From the NCBI GenBank assembly GCA_012295275.1, contig CM022675.1:8174332-8238331 (forward strand): a stretch of DNA of 64,000 bases, read 5' to 3'. Position numbers and translations under genes: made by a program. Shown here piece by piece: positions 1-17,651 of the stretch. The notes below the pieces were generated by a model. It was given only the letters and a program-made list of their open reading frames with translations. It was not told the DNA's origin and did not search any database. The DNA is from Chrysomallon squamiferum. Its lineage: Eukaryota > Mollusca > Gastropoda > Neomphalida > Peltospiridae. Numbering within the stretch: the first letter of the stretch is position 1; each line of letters starts with the position of its first letter.

Positions 1-243
1 GAATTATTCGAATTTTAAGGCCTCACAAATTTTCTGGTTCATAACGCCAAAATCTAGCCAGTTCTGATTCTGAACTCTTGTTTTCCACGAATTGCTTAAA
101 ATCAACTTTGAGATAAGAACGTTTAATCTTCAAAACAAGCTACTGCTCAGTTCTTCACTACAGAGTATTTTTAGTGATTCATGTTGATTATTTTAAATAT
201 TTAAATAAATGATCGATTTTTTTCCTTTCCAACTTTCATTTCT

Positions 244-270
244 ATGCAAATACCTTTGTAGAATGCAAAT
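244..270 (+). promoter_or_regulatory. Paired octamer promoter module of copy A
   Basis: Two perfect ATGCAAAT octamers (244-251 and 263-270) lie 77 bp upstream of the start codon at 347. The second is followed by AAGTAAAGC, resembling the AAGTTAAAC of other copies. Octamers are known sites for POU-homeodomain factors. The same pair, at the same spacing, precedes most genes of the cluster. Confidence 0.65.
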
Positions 271-346
271 AAGTAAAGCTATTACGGATATATTTATGGC
301 AGAGCGATAGACAAAACTATAGAGACAGTTGAATAATTTTGAAACA

Positions 347-3470
<3,124 letters not shown>

Positions 3471-4354
3471 GGTCATTGTAAAATATTATTTCGTTATTTA
3501 TTTATTTTATCTGAGCTCCATTTCTTTGTAATCCGAATAATTACTGAAAACGAAATAAATTACTAGTTGCTGGTACTGTCAGATTTATGTCATTATAGTA
3601 AATAATTAAACAAAGATACTGGAAACATGGATACTGACATAACTGTATCCTATTCTAAGAGGAGTAAATCTTTTTGATCTTTGGGATTTCTGAGATTGTG
3701 AACCAGTGTCATTAGACTATGAAAAATAGTGTTCAATTATTTATTGATTAACTCATTAAGTTGCTTATAACAAAATAGCGCATTTTCTCCGTCCGATTAT
3801 ATTTGTGTACTAAATAAAAAGTTAATTGAATATAAGTACTGAAACATTCTGATCGGAAAACTAAATAATTAATTTATACTAAATGAAACGCGATCATCCT
3901 TTTGACAAACCATTTTAGAACCACAACACAAATAAAGTATAGGATAATAATGTAATGTGTTTACAGATGTTCATATATCCCAATAGGTATCAGTATCTCT
4001 GTATTTCTGTCTGTAAGTATATATTTACGTAAACAAACAAAAAAAAAGGAATGGAAAGAAAGCAAAACAAGAAAATGGCAAATGGGCAGCATTCCAGTAT
4101 TTTTCAATCGTATTATTTTACTGACCTGTTTGAAATAAACGTAAGGTCAGTTCCACTAAACAAGTGATAAGTCAGAAATGCACAGTATTTTCGTTGACTG
4201 TTTATACTAACCACCGTATTTGCTGCACTTGAACTTTGACTTTCTTTGAAGCAGAAAAATGGCTTTGAATTTAGAAACAGACGATGGTATAAATATCTGA
4301 AATCTAATAAGACACTACAATTGGTGCTTTCATGCAGAACGACACAAACCATTT

Positions 4355-4456
<102 letters not shown>

Positions 4457-4947
4457 TCAACTGATGAAATTATGGAATATTCTTTTATGCACTTTTCTTA
4501 TAATTTGTTTTTAAAAATACATTTTACTTTAAAGTTTTACCGTCTCTAAACTCGACGCATCAGTCTTTAATTCTAAAAAATAAAAATGAATTGAATCATG
4601 ATGAATAATGCGATATTAAGTTTTTTAATTCATGAAAACAGAATTGTTCTCTAAGTGTTGGTTGTCTAAACAATCGTTCGCAGTCGAATTATCTTGTGTA
4701 TTAATTACACAAAGCAAATGCTGTAATTTGAAATATTCCCATTGCCATGAAAATTTGAAATATTCCTATTTAACGAATTGTGTAAAACGAAATATGAGAT
4801 AAGAACGTTTTGTCTATAATAGAGGCTACTGTTCGGTCTCCAGTATACAATATTTTAATTAGTTATGTAGAATATTATAAAATATTTAAAGGTATAATCA
4901 AATTGTTCCTTTTACACTTTCATTTCTATACAAAGTGCATTTGTATA

Positions 4948-4955
4948 ATGCAAAT
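4948..4955 (+). promoter_or_regulatory. Orphan octamer, promoter-module relic
   Basis: ATGCAAAT followed by AAGTTACACCATTTCGTGTA matches the second half of the shared promoter module. The true copy B promoter lies 320 bp further on. Confidence 0.4.
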
Positions 4956-5273
4956 AAGTTACACCATTTCGTGTATATTTAGGAAGAATTGAAATGGCTT
5001 CTTGAAATAACTCCCAGATAATACTTTGATCTGGTTCTCTTTGGAAAATGGTAGTTAGACATTTCGGACTTGTTTGGTAGATAACAGGGCCAGGCCAGTG
5101 TTTCGCCTGTTTCATTTATTGACAAGTCCGTTAATCACTGATATTCTGTTCCGATACGAGAATTTCAATTTCACAACGAATGAATTAAACTGCATAATAT
5201 CATAGTTATTTATGTAGATTATAGAAAAATATTTAGATATATGATAGATTTTTCCTTTGAAACTTGAATGGTT

Positions 5274-5281
5274 ATGCAAAT
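5274..5281 (+). promoter_or_regulatory. Octamer of copy B promoter (second octamer lost)
   Basis: ATGCAAAT lies 84 bp upstream of the copy B start at 5365. The expected partner 19 bp downstream is missing: GGATATTTGAGATTT stands in its place. Confidence 0.5.
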
Positions 5282-5801
5282 GTCTTCCTGGATATTTGAG
5301 ATTTAGCTGTAAAAGGAAAAACACCGAGGAAAAAACCACACAGAGGTTGAAACATTTTGAAATTATGAAGTTTTTTGTTTTGTTACTCCTAGTTTTGCTG
5401 CAACGATTTGCAGAAGGTATTTGAGATTATTTTAGAACTTAAACTCTATCTCTATCTTTTTCTGTCTTTCTACCTCTTTTGGATGTTTCCGTATGTCTGT
5501 TCCATACATTTGGAACTTATTTTCGAACTTAAAATCAATCTCAAATTTTTGTCTTTCTGCCCGTTTTGGATGTCCGTGTTTGTTTCGATATGTGTATTAG
5601 TAGGTGATTTCTTGTAGTTTGCCTCTTATATTTTATCAGTCTGTCCGTTATTTCTTAATATTTTTTCTGCATTTAACCAGAAGCAGTAGTTATCGTACCA
5701 TTGTTAAAATGTGCATTCAGACGACTGTTGTAAAATATTTAAATATCTCGTCGATCTTTTTTCCTCTTATATTTTTATGGCTATAAAAATGCCTTTATAA
5801 A

Positions 5802-5809
5802 ATGCAAAT
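5802..5809 (+). promoter_or_regulatory. Octamer of promoter-module copy inside intron 1 of copy B
   Basis: The block at about 5735-5830 matches the intron 1 module of copy A. Its first octamer is mutated (CTATAAAAATGCC) and its second is intact, followed by AAGTCAAATCCTTTCG. Confidence 0.4.
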
Positions 5810-5887
5810 AAGTCAAATCCTTTCGAGCAGAAAATGTTTACAACTGATTTTTACAACTGAAACTGGACTTAGTTTAGAATAAAACGA

Positions 5888-6040
5888 CAAATATGGTAGG
5901 GCATGTTGACTGGGTCGGGGTAAATGGCCAACGCCCATCTGCAATTCACCACCCTGCCGTGACAGAGCAATGTGCTTACAAAGCTAAGCTGTGACGAAGA
6001 TACATAATAATTTGTTCACGTAAAATCCGGTTATCTGTGA
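5888..6040 (+). other. Conserved GC-richer intron block with hairpin potential (copy B)
   Basis: Second copy of the 992-1140 block. GGTAGGG (5895-5901) can still pair with CCCTGCC (5952-5958), the single change giving a G-T wobble. One inner pair is broken (GTTGAC versus GCCAAC). Confidence 0.4.
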
Positions 6041-6099
6041 ATCATCAGATACACACTTCTTTTATGTATACAAACGTAATATAGTTTATTAGAGTACTA

Positions 6100-7250
6100 A
6101 TTTGTATATAAATTTAGAGATTATCTAGTCTCTGTATAAAATTTAGAGAAAAAGATTAAATAACAACAATTATTAAATAAATATATGTTAATAATTGTAA
6201 TAAGTAAATAAGCTGCCTGTAGCTGCTGACGTGTGCAAACTGTTAAATTTTGGATTGGTCATCCGCAAAACCTTCTTGTAGCAAAATAGTCTGTTTCTGT
6301 TTTCTTTTTTTCTTGTTGTTGTTGTTGTTCTTCTTCTTCTTCTTCTTCTTCTTCTTTAATATTAAAATTACGTTAATTAGCGGCCAAGAGATGGTGAATT
6401 TTGCGTGAGTAGCATACACAGCTTTGAAATTTCTCCCACCAAGTGGCTTCTCTGGCGTTTTTTTTTTTTCTTTTTGAATTCGCGGTTTTCTTCGACGTCC
6501 GCGGGAATCTATTATATAAAGACATCACAGTTTGAGTCGACGTTGCTTTTTCCTGGTTCTGCAAGCGGTAACCAGGCGGTTGCTCAACAGGACGGCTCCG
6601 TTTGATGAGAACAAAGGTCACGGGAGCGAACTTAAAACTCTGGCTTTGTTTTCATAAGTTTATCGCATGACGATATCGTAACACACTTATCTCTTTTTGG
6701 TTCTTTTTTTTTCTTTTTTTTTTTTGTTCTTTTTTTTTGTTCTTTTTTTTTTTTTTGGATACCCTCATAATAAGGCAGTGTAATCTGCGTCATTAAGTAT
6801 ATTTCACATTCTTTTTCACAAGGTTTTATAAATTCTTGAGGATTTTTTTGCTCTTTATTGTGGTGTGCGTTACATGCTCCTTTGAACAATAGTGCATGTG
6901 TGCCGAGATGAAAAAACAGAGCAGTTTTTAGCTGATCCAGGTTTTTTCAGGCAGCTGTACTGATCCAGGGCGCCAGTAACTAATGCAGACAACTTCTGAG
7001 AGTTTGATTGTATTTTCGATTTCCTGCTCAGTCTGCATCTCCGTGTATGTATTGGTTTGCATGAATTTTTTTTAGAAATTTTTTTAAACGCTTATAATTC
7101 ATGCGCTAGAGAGTGCAACCCGATAACTGTTTTTATGAACGTTATAATAGACAACCGGCAGCGCAAAAAAAAAAAAGCTATTATTTGTTTTCTTCTTCTT
7201 TAAAAAAAAAATAATAATAATAACCAAAAATAAAGATACGAAAGTAAGTA
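6100..7250. other. Copy B-specific intron 1 insertion with low-complexity DNA
   Basis: This stretch has no counterpart in the other first introns. It contains a (TTC)n run near 6325-6357, long T tracts at 6450-6470 and 6700-6757, and a GC-richer patch at 6470-6620. No coding exon is recognisable. It could be an inserted short element, but I found no clear termini. Confidence 0.35.
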
Positions 7251-8403
7251 AATTGTGTCCTTCTATGTATTTCTCCCTTTGTTTTTGTCTCTTTCTTCTT
7301 ACCTTTACATTCATTCCCCCTCCCCCCCTTTTCGTTTTCCTTCCTTTTCTTTTGTTCTCGTAGTTCTTATTATGTCTCTGATTTCCTGGCTCTGTTTTAA
7401 TCTCTGTCGCTCTCTCCGTTGCTCTCTGATTTTTTCTCTTCTCTCCCTCCCCCACTTCAGCTCGTTTTCTCCATCGTTTCCTCTACTTCTTTCGACATTT
7501 TCTCTCTGTATCTATCTCTACTTCTCTCCTGCGCAAATCCTTCTTCCCGTCCCGGAAACTTTACTTCTGAGAAACACGATCCACTGAACAACTTTTTTTT
7601 TTTTTTTTTTTTTTGTTCCAGGAGAAATATGTCATTGTAAAGCCAACGAGAATGAACAATCAGTATCGAAAACGTCGACCGACTGCAAGTGCGGATGCAA
7701 AGAGTACGACAATGACAACTGCTGTGAAGAATGTTGTTTCCATGGTGACAGTAATCTTACACTCGAAGACGGTTCAGTAGTAAAAATGAAACATGTAACT
7801 GTGGGTCAGAAAGTTCTCACAGGTAAGTTATTATTACTGTTGGTTATATTTCATGATCGATTTTTGAAGTTAATGTTAAAATCGTGATTCAGCTCCCGAA
7901 GAAGGAACACACAAATACGGAGATTTGCAGATAACAAAACATCCCATTGCCCACGGCTGTTTCGTCTACAACGAGTAGGATGCCGCGTTATCCACCTGTA
8001 CAAGGCAGCACTCTAAGCACTAGTGCTGAGACAGAACCCTGAAAGCAAGGTCTCGGATACAGACACGGCAAATCATATCTGAAGACCTCATTTCCGAAGA
8101 AGCACGATTTCTTTACCTTTAAGTCTACATCTCGAGTTCTTACAGCAATGACATCTGGAGTGGAGACATGGGCAAAAAAACAAACAAAAAAAAAACAGAC
8201 AATGAACCAACTGTTACCTACACAAACAAAGACGGAAGGAGCTGTACTAATCATAAAACAGTTACTCGTTCAGCATTCGTCACAACTTAACAGAGAAAAA
8301 TAGTGTAGCGTTTCGTAACGACCACAAAAAACGTTATAATCGCCATTGCTTATATTAAAGATCTTTAGGTAATCTTTAGTCTACGTTACCAAGGTTGTTA
8401 CTG

Positions 8404-8404
<1 letters not shown>

Positions 8405-8462
<58 letters not shown>
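8405..8462. repeat. (ATT)n microsatellite in intron 2 of copy B
   Basis: About 57 bp of ATT repeats. Intron 2 of several copies carries an ATT or TTTA tract in the same position upstream of exon 3. Confidence 0.9.
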
Positions 8463-9357
8463 TTATTTTCTGTTTCATTATATTATATTATTAATTTATT
8501 TAAATTCTTTTCTTCTTGTTGTTGTTACTGTGGCTTTTTCAGAATTGCTACGTATTATGATTATTATTATTATGTTGTTGTTGTTGTTGTGTGTTTTATT
8601 ATTATTATTTTTTTCTATTTGTTTTTATCTTTTATCTTTTATTTTATTTTTTTTGCTGTTGTTATAGTTTGTTTGTCCTTTGCTAATATTCACTGTTTTT
8701 CCTTAAGTGGAAAATGGAAAACGAATATTTACTGAAGTAAAAACTTTCATGGAACGATTTCCCAACACCAACGCCATACATCAAAACGTTTACGACAGAA
8801 AATGGAAATCACTTTTCCATCACAGGGGACCATCTGATATTTATGTCCAAGAATAACAAAACTGCTGACATGAGAGTTGAGTGAGTATTCGTATGTTTCT
8901 GTCTGCTTATTCGGTTCCTACTGTACAAGCACATCTGTTCTTGCACGAGTGATAATAAATCTTGTTTTCTGATTTCAGCTACCATTTATATCATTACGTA
9001 TTATTAAAACCTTAAACAAAAATACTAAAGAAAATAAGATTTACCTACAGATTACACGAACATACAGACACATAGACACGGAAATGTATAGAGAAAAAAA
9101 TACAAATGGATTTAGTCTAATCAAAAGATGTACATTTTTCATTCTAAGGAAAGCGATGTTGGTGAGACTAGGTGATTATATTTTCTCCACACTGTGGTGT
9201 CCAAGTGGTCTTTGTGCAGAGCGAGTTGTTGATATTTCCTTTTCTGAAAAACCAGGTAATAATAATCGTGATTATTAAGATGATGATGATGATGATGATG
9301 ATAATAACAACATTATTATTAGTAGTAGAAGTAGCAGAAGTAGTAGCAGTAATATTG

Positions 9358-9399
<42 letters not shown>

Positions 9400-10426
9400 G
9401 TAATAATAAAAACAATTGAAAGTCAATTATAAGTTATTGATTCATATCAGTGATATATCTGGAAGATGTTTTGAGCAGATGAAAGCAAAATATTTAATAT
9501 TTTTCACAGGGTTGTACGTACCACTGACTGATACAGGAACTCTTGTTGTGAATGGAATCTTAGCTTCGAATTACGCTTATTTTGATCATGACGTGGCACA
9601 GTTAGGCATGACATCGTTCCGGTGGTTTCCTTGGTTACTGAAACCATGGGAACAAGACGGATTCAGTCCTATTCTGAAACTCATGAAATCCTTAGACGTT
9701 GAGTTCAGGTCTTCGTATGTTTACCGAATACTGAACTAAGTTCGTTTTCCTAAAAATATTTCGTTTTCTTTTTTTCTTCTTGTATCCTACACTAAGAGGA
9801 GTAAGGTATTTTCATCCTTGGGACTCCTGGAGACAGTGAACCAATGTCAGCAAACTTACAAAAAAAAAATGTAATAGTTTAATTGTTAATTAACTCATCT
9901 AATTATTTTTAATAAAATAGTGCATAAACCTCGATAAAATATTGTGTGTATAAAATAAAAAATGATATCGGTTTATATCAGTTGACCGATATATATCAAA
10001 TATCATTCATATATATCTGTTTCTATTTCTGTCTGTAAATATATATGTATGTAACAAAAAAGGGTCAGAAAAGCAAAATGAGAAACATTTAATAGGCAAA
10101 TGGTTAAAATATTCTGCAATATTCAGGCCAAATAATGAAATGATAAGTCAGAACTACACAACTTTTTGTTTTGCTCTTTAACATTGATTTTCTTGGAAGC
10201 AGAAGAGATGATTTAAAAATGCAACTATAATAAAACATTAGAATTGGCGCTTTCATACCGGTCGACACAAACTTTAATCATTTTATTAGAGACTTTTGAT
10301 AACATACAAAGTGTAATCTACATTCAGTTAATACAAATTGAAATTGCTGCAGGTGATCCTCAAATATGTTACGACTCTCATAATTGCTCTGTAATATGAA
10401 AATGTGATAAATCATTTCATGTATCT

Positions 10427-10528
<102 letters not shown>

Positions 10529-10749
10529 GCTTTAGACATTCACTGTCCCTAGAAGACGACCCATCAGGTGTAAGTAATTAAAAAATAATAATAATCCGAG
10601 TCATGATGACTGATGCGAGATTAATTTATTTAATCTGTGAAAACAGAACTGTAGTTTAAGTATCTATAACCTAAATAACCTGTGGACATGGACTTCTTAT
10701 TTAACTGAATCACGTAAAGAAACTGGCATAAGCTTAAATGTTGGTACTG

Positions 10750-11430
10750 TCGTGATAATGAATACAGTGTTACTTCGGCCCCTAAGATTGAGTATTTCTA
10801 CAATATCTTACCTTTCCCCTCGACAATTCGTAGGCTGTATGAACAACTCCACTTCCTCTGCCACACGCGATTGAATCCTTTGGTAATAGCTAGTCCTCCT
10901 TCAGTTCAGTAGGTGGAAGCTGTTACCTGGGCCAGATGAACCTTAGCTCTGTAGTTCTCTCCCGGGCATCCCGCCACCCAGAGTTACAAATTAAATTGCC
11001 TTATCCCATGAAACTACTTGTATTATAGCACAAATTAAATGTTCATTTGGTTTTCAACCGGTTGACCTTGCTTATGAAAGCACTGATGGTGGCATCTTTT
11101 CAATCTGGCTCTTTGTGCTCTGGTTGACAGGATTCTGTTGCTGATGAACCTTGCAAAATAGAGCAGTATTATGAATATGACATTGATATTCATTTGGGTG
11201 GGTGGACGTGAATTTTTTTCCCGTAGTGGCTGAAATGGCGCTTGAATTGGGGAGACTGATTACTGCGGATGTGGCGCTTATACTACGTGGGCCAGTCAAC
11301 TAGAGTTAATTCCCTTTGGCCTTTTCCCCAGCTTTAACCAGTTACCACTAACCTCGCAACTAGATATATTTTCCTGGCATTAAATGGGATTATTAGGTAT
11401 TACGAATAATCTCTATTATAATATTATGAT
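10750..11430. repeat. Interspersed repeat, copy 1
   Basis: This segment aligns by eye with 20570-21075 and 27770-28760. Shared landmarks are TACTTCGGCCCCTAAGATTG, a stretch with TTCAGTAGGTGGAAGCTGTT, and GTCAACTAGAGTTAATTCCC. It is GC-richer than the surroundings. No reading frame, terminal repeat or tRNA-like head was recognised, so its class is unknown. Confidence 0.55.
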
Positions 11431-12489
11431 GAAAATTGTGTACGTTCATAAGCTATAGGTGCTGAGAGTCTCACAGTAATATTTTCAAACGAAATGTTTT
11501 TATCTTAAGTAAAAGATAATTTTATTTTCAAGAGAATAGCAACGTTTAAAACAACATTTCCTTTGTGATTTTATTTATTATTTTCTTTAAAACATCAAAA
11601 GTATATTTTTCAGATGATCGTTTTCAATTGCCATAGATAATTTAGACAATTTATACTTATACTTCGAGTCTGCTTTCGCAAATTAAATGGTTTATCATGT
11701 TGTTGTTTTTTAAAAAGGGATTAGCAGCAAAATCGTATGAAAATATTTCTAAATTATCCATCTGTTCAACTGCTGCGATTTGAATTCGAACAACTGAATG
11801 TAGCTTTATTCTCATAGTTCGTGTCCTTCTATTTAAAAATATTTATATGATCGTCTGTTTTAAAATTAAATTTACTGGAATACCAAGAAAATGAAAGTTA
11901 AAGTGAAAATAAGGTGGTCAAACAAAATAATGTGTATTTGTGACCTTTTTTTCATTATTCGGCCTGACTTTAAGTCTACTGCAAAATAATACAATAAAAT
12001 AATACCGTTGAAACTATTTTAATGCTGGTCATTCAACTTTTCACAATTTTCTCGCATGATGCTTAAAAAATTTTCAGTTTTATTTCCTGTTTTTCAGTCT
12101 TTAATTTAATTTAACTTACTTTAATTTTGTATTTATTTTTAAGCTGAACAAGGGCTTGTAATTTAGTAATAGAGAATAATATAAGTACTGAACCCCTAAT
12201 CAGACACTATAACTGGTAATTTGGCACAATGCAAAGCAATATAAAATGATATTATGTGTAGAATTTTGCTAACAGACAACTTATCTTTATGCTCGCTTTC
12301 AGAAGTAAAAGCACATTCAGTTATTAGAAATTCAAATCGCCTACAGATGAACTTGAAACAGTCTTTCAATTTTTTTTATTTAATAACAGATTGATTTCTC
12401 GCTTCGTGCTTTTACGACTATGCTAATCGCTTTGAAAAAGAGAAAAATTATGAATCATGTCATTTACCTGTCTCACACGAACATACTGC

Positions 12490-12491
<2 letters not shown>

Positions 12492-12579
<88 letters not shown>
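12492..12579. repeat. (GA)n microsatellite beside a decayed promoter block
   Basis: About 88 bp of GA. The left flank (12405-12490, with GACTATGCTAATCGCTTTGA) recurs at 16440 and 22608 and is a diverged version of the gene promoter module. Confidence 0.95.
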
Positions 12580-12585
<6 letters not shown>

Positions 12586-13353
12586 TCAAAATATATGTAT
12601 TATACAATATTCGTTTAAGCGCGATTTTTTTACAATCTGTGTTGTAAATTTAGAAATGTTCGTCCCTAGAAGACGACGCATCAGGCGTTAGTACTCAAAA
12701 AATAAAAATAATTCGAATCATGATGACTGACACGAATTTGACTTATTTAATTTGTGAACACTGAATTGTAGTTTAAGTAGCGGTTGTCTAGATAACCTTT
12801 GGCCATGGAGATCTTTAATTTAATCACGTAAAGAAAGTGCTTAAATGTTAGTACTGTCGCGATAATAAATATAGCGTTATTTGGTTTGGAAATATTTCTG
12901 TGGACATTACAGCCTAAAAATTGCTGGTCCTCATATATATATAGTATTTCACATTAACCTTACATTAATATTACTAATGGTATAGAAATCTTCACTTCAA
13001 AATATAAAAAAGTGCGTGCTCTGGCAATCTTGAAGGAATGTACGTATTTGTGTGTCTTATTTTTGCAGACTTAAAAGATTTCGAACACCATAAGAGAATT
13101 TAAATGGCTTCTTGAAACCAACTGCAAAATAATACTTTTATCCCTTTATACAGCCTTCTCGTTTTCTTTGCGCGATATGGTGGTTAGATATCTCTGACTT
13201 GTTTGGTAGGTGATAGAGGTAGGCCAGTTTTTCGCCTGTTTCATTTCTGTACAAGTTGATCTTGCTGATAAAATATAAATTATCTGTTCCGAGCTCCAAA
13301 TTTCACTTTATTCATATAAATTATTGATTTTTTCTTTTCTCAGTTTTATAGCG

Positions 13354-13380
13354 ATGCAAATGCCTTTCAGTAATGCAAAT
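13354..13380 (+). promoter_or_regulatory. Paired octamer promoter module of copy C
   Basis: ATGCAAAT at 13354-13361 and 13373-13380, followed by GAGTTAAACGATTTCG, ends 77 bp before the start at 13458. Confidence 0.65.
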
Positions 13381-13457
13381 GAGTTAAACGATTTCGTCAG
13401 TATTAGAATTACAGCGATAGAAGGAAAAACGCACAGAGTTCAAACGTTTTTGATACC

Positions 13458-14274
13458 ATGAAGTATTCTGCTTTGCTAATCCTGCTTTTGCTGCTACAGC
13501 CTGTAAGAGGTATTTCGTATCGTTTTCGAATTTATATTAATCCCGTTACCACATTTCCCGTCTGTTTGTTTCTGTCACTTTATTTCCGTTTCTTCTTTCT
13601 TCTTCTCTTTTCTTTTTCCTCCTTTTAATTTTTTTTTTCTTTTCCCTTTCCTTATTATTACTCCTCTTCCTCCGCCTCCATTACTTCCTGTCTTTGCTTT
13701 CATCTCTCCACCTCACAGTATTTCACTCTATCTGTCAGCTTTACTTATTCCTGTCTAACTCCATTTGCGTTTTCTCCCCGCTTTCCTCTCAATCTTTCGC
13801 CATCTCAGTTTGTTTTCCTGCCTTTTCCTCTGTCAAGCCCTGTCTTTTTCTTTCTCCTACTGACGAAAACGCTTTTACTCCAGGATATATTTATAAATGT
13901 AAATGCAAGAAAAGGGACGAGAAAGGGAAGTGGACACTGACTGCTTCCCAGTTGTGTCCCTTGTGATTGTATTATGTACACAAAAGGAGATTGCTGTTTG
14001 CCGTGTTGTTTCCATGGTGACAGTAAGCTTGAACTCGAAAACGGTTCAGTGGTAAAAATGAAATATCTAACTGCAGGTCAGAAGATTCTCACAGGTAAAT
14101 TATTAAGACAACTATTAATTCTGCTGAAGTTAAAGGTCATCATAAAGCTCTCGAATAAGCAAAAAAACACTGATTACTAATGACGGCATGAACTAAACAC
14201 TAGAAAAAAACAACAAAAAACAACACAGTGGTAGAATACGTAAACACGTAAAACAAACTAAAATAGAAGATGAT

Positions 14275-14317
<43 letters not shown>

Positions 14318-15525
14318 TGTTGTTGTTGTTGATATTCTTAGTAATTTTCATGCTTTTATCCTGGATGTTATTTTTTTTTTTTTTTTTTTTTTTTTTATAT
14401 ATATATATATATATATTTATTTTTTTTTGTTGTTGTTTTTCTTCTAGTGGAAAATGGAAAACGGATATTTTCTGAGGTGAGAACATTCATGAAACGACTT
14501 CCGCAAACCAACGTCACGCACAGAACTTTTACGACAGAAAAGGGAAATCACTTTTCCATCACAGAGGACCATCTGATATTTATGTCCAACAACAACAACA
14601 CTACTGACATGAAAGCTGAGTTAGTATTCATATAACTCTGTCTCCACTGTTCGTTTCATAGAAAATAAGAAGGTATTTTGTTTATTCTGGCTATCTTCTT
14701 GTCAAGGCGATTTTGTCTTTCAAAAATAAACCTACCTTCTCTTTTTTCACCTTCATTTATGTTATTACGTTTGATTAAAACTTTGTTCTAAAGAAGGTGA
14801 AACAAAAGATATATGTGTACACAATAACATTGAGAAATACATGCACACCCACACATAAACACAGATATTTACAAATGCAAATTTAAATAGGATAAAGCGC
14901 ATTCAAAGATATTAATATAATTACCTTTGTTGCACTAAGGATTGCGATGTTGGTGAAACGAGGTGATTATATTTTCTCCACACTGTCGTGTCCAAGTGGT
15001 CTTTGTGCAGAGCGAGTTGTTGATATTTCCTTTTCTGAAAAACCAGGTAATAATATTCCTGATTATTAAGATGATGATGATAATAATAATAACAATATTA
15101 TTAATAGTAGTAGAAATGGCAGAAGTAGAGGCAGTAATATTCATAATAATAATAATGATCATAATTGTATTAATAATAATAATTATAATGACAACGATGA
15201 CGACGATGATGATGATGATAATAATAATCAATTATTAATTCCTGACAGTCACTTTTATATGTGAAGGTTGTTTTGATTAGATGAAAAAATATCAAATATT
15301 TTTTTCACAGGGTTGTACGTACCACTGACTGATACAGGAACTCTTGTTGTGGATGGAATCTTAGCTTCCAATTACGCTTATTTTGATCATGACGTGGCAC
15401 AGTTCTTCGTGAGTCCGTTCCGGTGGTTTCCTTGGTTACTGAAACCATGGGAGCAAGGCGGATTCAGTCCTATTCTGAAACTCATCAAATCCTTAGATGT
15501 CACGTTGAGGTGTTCCGAATACTGA
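13458..15525 (+). pseudogene. Hint (Hog-only) gene, copy C, frameshifted in the Cys-rich segment
   Basis: Exons 13458-13509, 13884-14094, 14448-14619, 14940-15046 and 15311-15525. Exon 2 is 211 bp, while all others are multiples of three (183-204). Reading from the signal peptide (MKYSALLILLLLL) hits TGA in the stretch CCCTTGTGATTG. One surplus T there separates the first CKCK motif from the rest, which continues in another frame as CDC, CCLPC and CFHGDS. The downstream exons are open, with Lys46 and the TxxH motif (SITEDHLIF). The C-terminus is five residues shorter than most (ending RCSEY) through a small deletion, and AATAAA follows at 15623-15628. The first intron (374 bp) is the shortest of the set. 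A sequencing error at the T is the alternative explanation. Confidence 0.8.
14275..14318. repeat. (TTTA)n microsatellite in intron 2 of copy C
   Basis: About 44 bp of TTTA units, followed by GTT repeats and a long T tract before exon 3. Confidence 0.9.
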
Positions 15526-15628
15526 ATTGAGATCGTTCGTTTTCAAATATTATTTCGTTGTTCATTTATTTCATTATCTTTTATCCCTATGTCTATGTGT
15601 TGGCAGTAATTACTGAAAGCAAAATAAA

Positions 15629-17549
<1,921 letters not shown>

Positions 17550-17576
17550 ATGCAAATGCCTTTCTAAAATGCAAAT
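17550..17576 (+). promoter_or_regulatory. Paired octamer promoter module of copy D
   Basis: ATGCAAAT at 17550-17557 and 17569-17576, followed by CAGTTAAACGTGTTTCTG, ends 75 bp before the start at 17652. A decayed tandem copy of the module lies about 160 bp upstream. Confidence 0.65.
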
Positions 17577-17651
17577 CAGTTAAACGTGTTTCTGTATAAT
17601 TAAGATACAGCGAGAGAAGAGAAAAACACAGAGTTGAAAAGTTTTGAAACC

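Larger units (their letters stand above)
5365..9739 (+). pseudogene. Hint (Hog-only) gene, copy B, frameshifted
   Basis: Exons 5365-5416, 7622-7822, 8708-8880, 9149-9255 and 9510-9739 are all present with splice sites. Exon 3 is 173 bp where every other copy has 172. One extra A in the run at 8783-8786 shifts the frame just before the TTEKGN segment, so the TxxH block and everything after it is lost and a stop follows (codons GTC CAA GAA TAA). The signal peptide (MKFFVLLLLVLLQ), the eight-cysteine segment (CHC, CKCGC, CCEEC) and CFHGDS are intact. Position 46 is Glu (TFMERFP). Intron 1 (about 2.2 kb) is the longest of the cluster and holds a copy-specific insertion at about 6.1-7.25 kb. The extra A sits in a homopolymer, so an assembly error is possible. 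Otherwise this is a recent pseudogene. Confidence 0.8.

Noticed and set aside
7988-8254. 88-codon minus-strand frame in intron 2 of copy B
   Set aside because: The sequence is diverged intron 2 DNA shared with other copies, and no homologous frame is kept.
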